DNA of 64,000 bases, taken from the NCBI RefSeq assembly GCF_035830635.1, contig NZ_JAYMFI010000006.1, positions 1 to 64,000 of the forward strand, in the 5' to 3' direction. The notes under the pieces were generated by a model, which worked only from the letters and a program-made list of their open reading frames with translations, was not told the DNA's origin and did no database searches. Positions 45,672 through 52,928 of the stretch are shown here, one piece after another. Each line of letters opens with the position of its first letter. Within the stretch, counting starts at the first letter, position 1. The DNA is from Adlercreutzia shanghongiae (GTDB taxonomy: Bacteria > Actinomycetota > Coriobacteriia > Coriobacteriales > Eggerthellaceae). The position numbers were made by a program, and so were the translations under genes.

Positions 45672-48365
45672 ATGAAAAACGTGCTCAAGATACTCAAGCG
45701 CGACTTGAAGCGTTTGGCCCACACGCCGCCGGCCATCGTGGTCGTGCTCGCGCTGCTGCTTCTGCCCTCGCTCTACACGTGGTACAACGTCATCGGGTTT
45801 TGGAACCCCTACGACAACACCGGCAACCTCACGGTGTGCGTGGTGAACCAGGATGCGGGCGGCAGCTCGGATATCACGGGTAGCTTGAACGTGGGCGACC
45901 GCATCGTGGACGAGCTGCACAACAACGACCAGCTGCATTGGGAATTCACCGACTACGATGCCGCCATGGACGAGCTGAAAAGCGGTCGGGCCTACGCGGC
46001 CTTCGTCATCCCCGAGAAGTTCACCTCCGATCTGCTCACCATCACCACCGGCGACTTCACCCAGCCGAATCTGGAATACTACGTGAACGAGAAATCGGGG
46101 CCGGTGGCGCCCAAGATCACCGACACCGGCGCCACCACGCTGGACGAGACCATCAATTCCACTTTTGTGGCCACGGTGAGCGATGTCGTGGTGAAGACCA
46201 TCGACGAGAAGATGGACGCCAGCCGCGAGAGCGCCCGGTCGACCCAGTCGCGGGCGGCCGAGAAGGTCTCGGCGGCGGTGGACGCCACCGGCGAGGTGCG
46301 CCGCGTGCTTGCAAGCCTTGGCGAGGCCACCACGCAGGCCAAGGACAAGGCCGCTTCGGCCCGCGAGGCGCTCTCCCGTGCCAGCGAGGGCATCGATGGT
46401 GCCGATGCGTCCTTGGGCCAGCTGGGGCAGACCTCCACGGCCATGCAGAAGACTATCAGCGATTTCTCCGCCTTCGCGCTGCCGGCGGTGACGGCGGGGC
46501 TCTCCTCGCTCACCGAGGCCTCCGGCGAGGCCGCCACCGTCGCCACGCGCCTCACCTCGGCGGTGGGCCAGGCCCAGGGCGGCATCCAGGCCGCGCTCGC
46601 CCAGGGCGGCGCCGCCGTGGAGGAGAGCCGCCAGCTGGCCGCCTCCGTTCGCCAGGCCGCCGCCGACCTGCCCGCCAATTCCGAGCACCGCGCGGCCCTT
46701 GAGAAGCTCGCCGCTTCGCTGGACGAGCGCAGCCAGGCGGCTTCTAATGCCCTGGACTCGCTCGGCTCGGCCAACGACCGCGCGCAGAGTACGGCCCAGA
46801 AGCTCTCCGAGGCCGCCACCTCGCTCGATGGCGCGGTGCGCCAGGCCTCAAGCGGCATGGCCGCGTATTCCACCGGCCTGTTCGGCACCACGCTGCCCGC
46901 GGTGAACAGCGCCCTGGACGCCCTGGCCGAAACCTCCTCCGCCTTATCGAGCGCCCTTGACACCCAGCGGTTGCTCGTGTCCCAGACGGGCCTGGTCATC
47001 GACCAGCTCGATGCCACCATGGACACGGCCGCATCCACAGTCACCGAGACCGACAAGCTCTTCGCGGGCTTGGAAAGCGAGCTCGGCATCGTCTACAACG
47101 ACGTGCTCGCCTTCGGCACCTCCGATGCGCTCTCCAAGCTGGTGGGGGACGAGGGGCTCGACGCCGACCGCATCGCGTCGTTTATGGCCTCGCCCACCGA
47201 GGTGGTCACCGAGCAGCTGTACCCGCTGAACGCCTACGGATCGGCCATGGCGCCTCTGTTCATGAACCTCACGTTCTGGATCGGCGCGTTCATGCTGCTC
47301 GTCATCATGCGCCAGGAGGCCGATGGCGAGGGCATCGCGAACCTCACGCTGGGCCAGCGCTACTGGGCGCGCTTCTTGCTTCTGGCCGCCATGGCCGTGG
47401 TGCAGGCGCTCATCTGCTGCGCCGGTGTGCTCGCCATCGGCGTGCAGGCCGTCTCGGCCCCGGCGCTTTTCTTCGCCGCGGCCTTGGCGTCGCTGGCCTA
47501 CCTCTCCATCATCTACGCGTTCTCGGTCACGCTGCAGCACATCGGCAAGGGCATCTGCATCATCCTCGTGTTCGCCCAGATTCCCGGCGCCACGGGGCTG
47601 TACCCCATCGAGATGACCTCCGGATTCTTCCAGGCCATCTACCCGTTCTTCCCGTTTACCTACGGCATCGGCGCCATGCGCGAGGCCATCTGCGGCTTCT
47701 ACGGCAACCAGTACGCCACCGACCTTTTGGTGCTCGTGCTGTTCTTCGTGCTGTTCATGGCGCTCGGCCTGCTCACGCGTCCGCTTCTGGCCAACGTGAA
47801 CCGTATGGTGGCGCGCCATGTGCGCGAGGGCGGCCTGTTCAACGGCGAGGACGTCGATATCCCCGTGCGCCCCTACCGCATCTCGCAGATTCTGCGGGCG
47901 CTTTCCGACAAGGGCACCTATGCCGCGGCCCTCCAGCGGCGCTACGGGAAGTTCACCCACTGGTACCCGCGCCTCATGAAGGCCGCGCTCGTCTTGGGCA
48001 TCGCGGTGCCGGTGCTGCTCGCTGTCGTCTTCGCCATGACGCCGGCCGAGAAGGTGTGGCTGCTCACGGCGTGGCTCATCTGGACCGTGGTGATTTTCGT
48101 GGCGCTCGTGGTCGTCGAGAGCCTGCGCTACAGCTTCGAGCGCCAGCTGAAGCTGGAGACGCTCTCCGATGCGAGCCTGCTGAACCTCTACGACGCCGCC
48201 GTGCAGGTGGAAAGCGCGGCGGTGCTCGACCATCGCGGCGCTGCCGAGGCCGCCGTCGCGACGGCGGGCGAGGGGAGCGACGGGGCCGCCGCCGAGGCCT
48301 TCGCGGGAGACGACGGGCGCCGCTCGGATGCATCTGACGATTCTCGGGAGGTGCGCCATGGGTAA
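45672..48365 (+). CDS. YhgE/Pip domain membrane protein 1
   Basis: An 897-residue protein of the YhgE/Pip family, chosen to start at ATG 45672 after AAGGGGG (a TTG two codons upstream is possible). The first membrane helix (IVVVLALLLLPSLYTWYNVIGFW) is followed by a family-typical NPYDNTGNLTVCVVNQDAG segment. Next comes a long Ala/Ser-rich coiled-coil ectodomain, about residues 160-500. An ABC-2-like membrane block of five or six helices follows at about 530-700, and an unusual second hydrophobic pair and cytosolic tail fill 770-897. Relatives act as phage receptors or surface factors (Lactococcus Pip, Bacillus YueB). A transport role is unproven. It overlaps the next gene by 8 nt. Confidence 0.85.
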   Translation: MKNVLKILKRDLKRLAHTPPAIVVVLALLLLPSLYTWYNVIGFWNPYDNTGNLTVCVVNQDAGGSSDITGSLNVGDRIVDELHNNDQLHWEFTDYDAAMDELKSGRAYAAFVIPEKFTSDLLTITTGDFTQPNLEYYVNEKSGPVAPKITDTGATTLDETINSTFVATVSDVVVKTIDEKMDASRESARSTQSRAAEKVSAAVDATGEVRRVLASLGEATTQAKDKAASAREALSRASEGIDGADASLGQLGQTSTAMQKTISDFSAFALPAVTAGLSSLTEASGEAATVATRLTSAVGQAQGGIQAALAQGGAAVEESRQLAASVRQAAADLPANSEHRAALEKLAASLDERSQAASNALDSLGSANDRAQSTAQKLSEAATSLDGAVRQASSGMAAYSTGLFGTTLPAVNSALDALAETSSALSSALDTQRLLVSQTGLVIDQLDATMDTAASTVTETDKLFAGLESELGIVYNDVLAFGTSDALSKLVGDEGLDADRIASFMASPTEVVTEQLYPLNAYGSAMAPLFMNLTFWIGAFMLLVIMRQEADGEGIANLTLGQRYWARFLLLAAMAVVQALICCAGVLAIGVQAVSAPALFFAAALASLAYLSIIYAFSVTLQHIGKGICIILVFAQIPGATGLYPIEMTSGFFQAIYPFFPFTYGIGAMREAICGFYGNQYATDLLVLVLFFVLFMALGLLTRPLLANVNRMVARHVREGGLFNGEDVDIPVRPYRISQILRALSDKGTYAAALQRRYGKFTHWYPRLMKAALVLGIAVPVLLAVVFAMTPAEKVWLLTAWLIWTVVIFVALVVVESLRYSFERQLKLETLSDASLLNLYDAAVQVESAAVLDHRGAAEAAVATAGEGSDGAAAEAFAGDDGRRSDASDDSREVRHG

Positions 48366-50550
48366 TATCCGGCGGCTCTTCTGCTTCGACATGGGCCGGC
48401 TGAAGGCCAACGTGGTCTCCATCATCATCACGGTGGGGCTCATCATCATGCCCTCGCTGTTCGCCTGGTACAACATCATCGCCTGCTGGAACGTCTTCGA
48501 CAACACGGGCAACCTCACGGTGGCCGTTGCCAACACCGACGAGGGCTACCAGAGCGATCTGGTGCCCCTGCGCATCAATGTGGGCGACCAGGTGGTGTCG
48601 GCGCTGCGGGCCAACGACCAGATCGACTGGCATATCACCGACGAGGAAGACGCCGTCGACGGGGCGAAGTCGGGCCGCTACTACGCGGCCGTGGTCATTC
48701 CGAAGACGTTCAGCCGCGATATGCTCACGTTCTACACTGGCGATTCAGGCCATGCCGACATCGTCTACTACGCCAACGAGAAGAAGAGCGCCATCGCGCC
48801 GAAGATCACCGACCAGGGAGCCGATTCGGTGTCCTACCAGGTGAATGCCGTGTTTGCCGAGACGCTTTCGGAAGTGGCGCTTTCGCTGGCCGAGTCCATC
48901 TCGTCGTTTGCCGAAGACGACGATTGGGACGGTCGCATCGCGGTAGTGGCCGACCATGTGCGCGAGATGGCCGACTCCTTCGACGATGCCGCCAGCGTGC
49001 TGACGCTGTACAGCTCGCTTGCCCAGTCCTGCGAGAACCTCTCGCGCAACTCGGCGGCGCTGGCCGAGAAGGCCTCGGGCGCGCTGGATGAAACCCTGAG
49101 CGCGGCCACGACCCGTTCCGATGCGGTGCCCGCCACCGTGGGGGCGCTGCGGGATTCCGCCGACAGCCTGAAAAGCTCCCTTGCGAGCAGCACGGCGGGC
49201 TTCGAGGCGGTGTCCGATTCCATCGACGACCTGTTCGACGCCGCCTCGGCAGATAGCCAGGGCATTGCGAAGGATTTGCGCACCCAGGCCGACGCCCTCG
49301 CGTCCCACGCCAAGATGTATCGCGACGTGGCCGACGGGCTCGACGGCCTGGCCGCCTCGCTGCCCGATACGGTGCGCCCTCAGGTGAGCGCCCTTGCGGG
49401 GCGTGCGCGGTCGGTGGCCGCCCAGGCCGATTCCATGGCCGACAGCCTGCGCGGCGCCGCCGCCAAGCTGGAGCAGGGCGATGCGGACGTGGGCGCCGAG
49501 CGCGACGAGGCCAAGGCGAAGGCGGCCGAGGCGCTCGCTTCCGTCAAGGCCATCAGCGACGAGTACGAGGCCAACGTGGCTCCGGGACTCGCCTCGCTGG
49601 TCGATGAGGCCTCGTCTATGGCCGATTCGCTTTCCACGGTGACGACCAATTTGAAGGGCGTGGGAAGCGAGCTGTCCGCCTCTGCCGGCTCGGCGGCCGA
49701 TGTGATGGCGGGCACGGCCGAGAAGATCGACGGTGCCACGGCCAAGCTGCGCGAGGTGTCCTCGGGGCTGCGCGAGATGGCCAAGAGCATCGACGAGGCC
49801 GTTGCCTCGGGCGACCGCGACGCTCTGCGGGCGGTGCTCGGCTCCGATGTGTCGGCGCTCTCCCGGGCCCTCGCCATGCCCGTGGGCGTCGAGCGCATTC
49901 CGGTGTTTCCCGTGGAGAACTTCGGCAGCGCCATGGCGCCCCTCTACACCACGCTCGCCCTGTTCATCGGCTCGCTGCTTATCCTCGTGGTGTTCAAGCC
50001 CAAGGTGAGCCGCCGCATTCAGGAGGCCGCGGGGCTTGTGAACGCTAAACCGCGCCAGCTGTTCTTCGGGCGCTTCGCCGTGATGGCGGTGGTGTCGCTG
50101 GCCCAGACGACGGTGATGGCCTTGGGCAATATGTTCTTCCTCGACGTGCAGGTGGCCTCGCCCGTGCTGTTCATGCTGTGCTTCTGGGGCGCGGGGCTCG
50201 TGTTCACTTTCATCATCTACGCGCTGGTGGTGTCCTTCGCCAACCTCGGCAAGGCCATCGCGGTGCTGCTGCTCATCGTGCAGGTGACCGGCTGCGGCGG
50301 TTCGTTCCCGCTGCAGATCATGCCCGATTTCGTGCAGGCCTTAAGCCCCTGGCTTCCCGCCACCCACGTGGTGAACGCCATGCGCTCGGCTATGATGGGC
50401 ACCTACGGCAACGACTTCTGGGTGCAGATGGGCATGCTGTGCCTGTTCCTCGTGCCGGCCGCCCTTCTGGGGCTCGTGCTGCGCAAGCCGCTGGCCAAGT
50501 TCATGGAGTGGTACGTGGAGCAGGTGGAATCTTCCAAGCTCATCAGCTAA
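48358..50550 (+). CDS. YhgE/Pip domain membrane protein 2
   Basis: A 730-residue paralogue of the preceding protein. ATG 48358 with GGGAGGTG just upstream overlaps the previous stop (ATGGGTAA). The N-terminal helix and the FDNTGNLTVAVANTDEG motif repeat the partner's pattern. A coiled-coil ectodomain spans about residues 150-500, then the ABC-2-like C-terminal helices. It lacks the extra C-terminal hydrophobic pair of partner 1. Tight overlap and paralogy suggest the two form one hetero-oligomeric surface complex. After its stop only GC-rich degenerate repeats follow (50551-50730), and no T-tract terminator is seen. Confidence 0.85.
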   Translation: MGNIRRLFCFDMGRLKANVVSIIITVGLIIMPSLFAWYNIIACWNVFDNTGNLTVAVANTDEGYQSDLVPLRINVGDQVVSALRANDQIDWHITDEEDAVDGAKSGRYYAAVVIPKTFSRDMLTFYTGDSGHADIVYYANEKKSAIAPKITDQGADSVSYQVNAVFAETLSEVALSLAESISSFAEDDDWDGRIAVVADHVREMADSFDDAASVLTLYSSLAQSCENLSRNSAALAEKASGALDETLSAATTRSDAVPATVGALRDSADSLKSSLASSTAGFEAVSDSIDDLFDAASADSQGIAKDLRTQADALASHAKMYRDVADGLDGLAASLPDTVRPQVSALAGRARSVAAQADSMADSLRGAAAKLEQGDADVGAERDEAKAKAAEALASVKAISDEYEANVAPGLASLVDEASSMADSLSTVTTNLKGVGSELSASAGSAADVMAGTAEKIDGATAKLREVSSGLREMAKSIDEAVASGDRDALRAVLGSDVSALSRALAMPVGVERIPVFPVENFGSAMAPLYTTLALFIGSLLILVVFKPKVSRRIQEAAGLVNAKPRQLFFGRFAVMAVVSLAQTTVMALGNMFFLDVQVASPVLFMLCFWGAGLVFTFIIYALVVSFANLGKAIAVLLLIVQVTGCGGSFPLQIMPDFVQALSPWLPATHVVNAMRSAMMGTYGNDFWVQMGMLCLFLVPAALLGLVLRKPLAKFMEWYVEQVESSKLIS

Positions 50551-50733
50551 CCGCCGCTTCGGCGCCTGGCCGCGGGCCCTGTCGCTTCCCGCGTCGCCGC
50601 CCGCCAGACCCCGCCGCCTCCCGCGCATTCGGCCACCAGACGCCGCCGCCCCGCTGCGCTCTTGCTTTCCGCGCCGCCTTGCTGACAGACCCCGCCGCTT
50701 TCCACGCCGCCGGCCTGGTGTGCGAAGATAACC

Positions 50734-50819
50734 GCACTTTTGTATGGATATCTCCTTGCAAACCATGCAAAAGTGCTTCTAGCTACCTGAATCGCGCCAG
50801 AAACCATACTTTTGTATGG
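50734..50819. repeat. Dispersed-repeat cluster 3: inverted pair plus a palindrome
   Basis: GCACTTTTGTATGGAT (50734-50749, minus orientation) and AACCATGCAAAAGTGC (50761-50776) form an inverted pair with one mismatch. CCATAC-TTTT-GTATGG (50804-50819) is a perfect palindrome on the same core, equivalent to the operator at 34828. The first copy shares the flank GCGAAGATAACCGC with cluster 2 (ACGAAGATAACTGC). The rest of the 397-nt gap 50551-50947 has only GC-rich degenerate repeats and the 23-bp array. Confidence 0.85.
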
Positions 50820-50838
50820 GTAAGTGCGATTGTCGGGT

Positions 50839-50930
50839 AAAGTGGTTGGAAATCAGGCGACGAAGTGGTTGGAAATCGGACGACAAAGTGGTTGGAAATC
50901 GGACGACAAAGTGGTTGGAAATCGGGTGAC
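50839..50930. repeat. 23-bp tandem repeat array (4 units) upstream of 50948
   Basis: Four contiguous units at 50839, 50862, 50885 and 50908 based on AAAGTGGTTGGAAATCGGAC plus GAC. Units 2-4 differ at few positions. The array ends 17 nt before ATG 50948, so it must lie within or next to the promoter or leader of that gene. There are no spacers, so it is not a CRISPR. Confidence 0.9.
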
Positions 50931-50947
50931 GGAAAACAAGGAGCGAA

Positions 50948-51406
50948 ATGGGTGTGCCGCTGACAGATGAGCAGATTGCGGAAGAGGAGAAGTTTCTCGC
51001 GGGGCTGCCCCGTCTGAACCTGGGGGCGCTGTTCTTGGCGCCCGTGTGGGGGCCGGCCCACGGGATGTGGGCGGCGTTTTTGTTCTTCGTGGCGTGGCTG
51101 TTCACCGACAACGTCATCTACGCGGCCACGGTGGAGCCCACGGTCATGAACATGGCGCTGGCGGCGCTCATGACGGCGGTGCTCGTGGGCGCCACCGTGG
51201 TGTTCGCCATTGTGGCCCAGCCCTTCGCGGCGCACCGGGCCGAGGCGCTCGGCGTGAGCCGCGAGACCTACCTGCGCCGCCAGCGCATCTGGGCGGTGGC
51301 TGGGGCGGTTGCGGCTGTGCTCGTGGTGTCGTTCGCCACCTGGTACAACTTGGAGATGCGCGCGGCGGTGGAAGCGGCCGCGAACTTGCCCGGGAGCGCC
51401 CAGTGA
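50948..51406 (+). CDS. Small membrane protein of unknown function, coupled to hydrogenase maturation protease
   Basis: A 152-residue protein, ATG 50948 with AAGGAG close upstream. A polar N-terminus (LTDEQIAEEEKFLAGLPRLN) leads into a hydrophobic LGALFLAPVWGPAHGMWAAF segment and a helix with NVIYAATV, then two more helices. There are three or four membrane segments in all. I recognise it only as a type common in Coriobacteriia and cannot name a function. Its stop overlaps the GTG of the hydrogenase maturation protease (GTGA), so translation is coupled, which hints at a role beside hydrogenase assembly. A four-unit 23-bp repeat fills its leader. Confidence 0.75.
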   Translation: MGVPLTDEQIAEEEKFLAGLPRLNLGALFLAPVWGPAHGMWAAFLFFVAWLFTDNVIYAATVEPTVMNMALAALMTAVLVGATVVFAIVAQPFAAHRAEALGVSRETYLRRQRIWAVAGAVAAVLVVSFATWYNLEMRAAVEAAANLPGSAQ

Positions 51407-52083
51407 GCGCGGGCGTCGCGCCCGGTGGCGTGCCGGAGCGCGAGAGGACCGCGGCGGTCGGCGAGGGGGCTGCGGCGGTTGGCGAGGTGCCGGCTGCCGG
51501 GCCGCTTGCCGGTGCCGCGTCTGCTCCCGCGCCTGTTTCCGCGTCCAGTGCAGGTGGTGCCGTGCCCTTCGACTTCCCCGAGCCCGACCCCTCGCGCCGG
51601 GCGGCGGTCTTTTTCGTGGGCAACCGCCTTATGATGGACGACGGCGTGGCCCCGGCGGCCTTGGACGCGCTGCTCGAGACCTACGATGTGCCCGACAACG
51701 TGCAGCTGATGGATGTGGGCTGCATGGCGCTCGACATGCTCGGCTACGTGGACCGGTGCGACCTCATCCTCACGGTGGACGCCGTGGACGGCACGGGGGA
51801 CGCTCCGGGCACGGTGTACCGCTTCGAGCCCGACGCCATGGCCCGCCACGCGGGGCCGGAGGCGTCGCTGCACGATCTAAAGCTCGTGGATCTGTTCGAC
51901 GCCGCCTCGCTCATGGGGTATACGACCGAGGGCTTCTGCTTGGGTATGCAGGTGGGCAACCCGTCGCCCTCGGAGTTCTGCATGGGGCTCACCCCGGAAT
52001 GCGAGGCCGCGCTGCCCCTGCTCGTGGAAACCGTGGTCGCCGAGCTCGCTCGCCGCGGCTTTCCCCTCACTCGCAAGGCCTAA
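51403..52083 (+). CDS. hyaD: Hydrogenase maturation endopeptidase (M52 family, HyaD/HybD-like)
   Basis: A 226-residue protein starting at GTG 51403, overlapping the previous stop. The first 50 or so residues are Ala/Pro/Gly-rich and non-conserved, so a later start is possible. The M52 core begins at AVFFVGNRLMMDDG (D80 at the position of Ni-binding Glu16 of HybD), then LMDVGCMALDML (D104, equivalent to Asp62) and SLHDLKLVDLF (H157, equivalent to His93). The family trims the C-terminal extension of the [NiFe] large subunit after nickel insertion. The only large subunit in the window is HyaB, 6.6 kb upstream and separated by the YhgE/Pip pair, and it is the likely substrate. Confidence 0.85.
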   Translation: MSAGVAPGGVPERERTAAVGEGAAAVGEVPAAGPLAGAASAPAPVSASSAGGAVPFDFPEPDPSRRAAVFFVGNRLMMDDGVAPAALDALLETYDVPDNVQLMDVGCMALDMLGYVDRCDLILTVDAVDGTGDAPGTVYRFEPDAMARHAGPEASLHDLKLVDLFDAASLMGYTTEGFCLGMQVGNPSPSEFCMGLTPECEAALPLLVETVVAELARRGFPLTRKA

Positions 52084-52084
52084 C

Positions 52085-52111
52085 GGGACACCTTACCCGG
52101 TAAACTGTCCC
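52085..52111. terminator. Hairpin between convergent hyaD and nth
   Basis: GGGACA (52085-52090) pairs with TGTCCC (52106-52111), with an inner TTAC/GTAA helix. There is no T-tract on either strand. It sits in the 53-nt gap between two converging genes and may act as a weak bidirectional terminator. Confidence 0.4.
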
Positions 52112-52136
52112 AGTTTCCGGTTTGTGGAGCGCGCCG

Positions 52137-52799
52137 CTAGGCCCATTGGCCGCGGGTAGGGCACAGATCGCCTACGATGCAGTCGGCGCAGCGGGGGTTG
52201 CGGGCGCGGCAGAACTCGCGGCCGAAGTGCACCCACTGGTGGTTGATGAACAGCCACTGGGGCTGCGGGTACACCTTCAGCAGGATGTCCTCCACCTTCT
52301 GGGGCGTGTCAGCCGAAGGGCCGGCCAGCTTCAGTCGGTGCGCGATGCGGAACACGTGGGTGTCCACCGCGATGCCCTGGGGGTCTTTGAAGGCCTCGCA
52401 CATCACGCAGTTCGCCGTCTTGCGGCCCACGCCGGGCAGCTTCTGCAGCGCGTCCACGTCGGCTGGGATCTCGCCGCCGAAATCGGCCACCACCATCTGG
52501 GCGAGGGCCACGAGGTTTCTCGCCTTGGAACGGAAGAACCCGAGCGAGCGGATGATTTCCGCCACCTCGTCGGGAGAGGCCGCCGCCAGAGCCGCCGGGG
52601 TGGGGTAGGCCGCAAACAGCGCCGGGGTGGTCTTGTTCACGGCGGCGTCGGTGCATTGGGCCGACAGCACCACGGCCACGGTGAGCTCGAAGGGAGTCGT
52701 GTAGTCCAGCGACGCCTCGCCCGGTCCGTAGTGGGCGAACATGCGCTCCTCGATGGCGGCCGCGCGCTCCTTCTTGCTCGCGAGAGATTCCCGTGCCAT
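52137..52799 (-). CDS. nth: Endonuclease III
   Basis: A 220-residue bifunctional DNA glycosylase/AP lyase for oxidised pyrimidines. The helix-hairpin-helix LPGVGRKTAN carries the catalytic K127 and VDTHVFR carries D146. The [4Fe-4S] loop is intact: C197-x6-C204-x2-C207-x5-C213. The length matches the E. coli enzyme (211). AAGGAG lies 6 nt before the ATG. It is divergent from mfd, so two DNA repair genes share the 129-nt region 52800-52928. Confidence 0.96.
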   Translation of the reverse strand: MARESLASKKERAAAIEERMFAHYGPGEASLDYTTPFELTVAVVLSAQCTDAAVNKTTPALFAAYPTPAALAAASPDEVAEIIRSLGFFRSKARNLVALAQMVVADFGGEIPADVDALQKLPGVGRKTANCVMCEAFKDPQGIAVDTHVFRIAHRLKLAGPSADTPQKVEDILLKVYPQPQWLFINHQWVHFGREFCRARNPRCADCIVGDLCPTRGQWA

Positions 52800-52871
52800 G
52801 GCTGCTCCTTGTTGTTTACGCGCCGTTGGGCGCGGGGCGTTTTGCTTGCGCTAAACTTATACCAAATCCGC

Positions 52872-52893
52872 GCCGCCTCGCAAGGCGGCTTTT
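52872..52893 (+). promoter_or_regulatory. Terminator-like hairpin in the mfd leader
   Basis: GCCGCCT-CGCA-AGGCGGC followed by TTTT, 36 nt before the mfd start and downstream of TTGCTT/TTATAC promoter-like elements (52842 and 52857). In this position it could be an attenuator or could block readthrough; no competing antiterminator was found. Confidence 0.45.
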
Positions 52894-52928
52894 GCCGTTT
52901 GTCATCCATTGACCAAAAGGGGTCTGCC

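Noticed and set aside
52122..52928. In-frame 5' extension of mfd
   Set aside because: It would overlap nth on the other strand; GTG 52929 has a good ribosome site and begins the conserved N-terminus.
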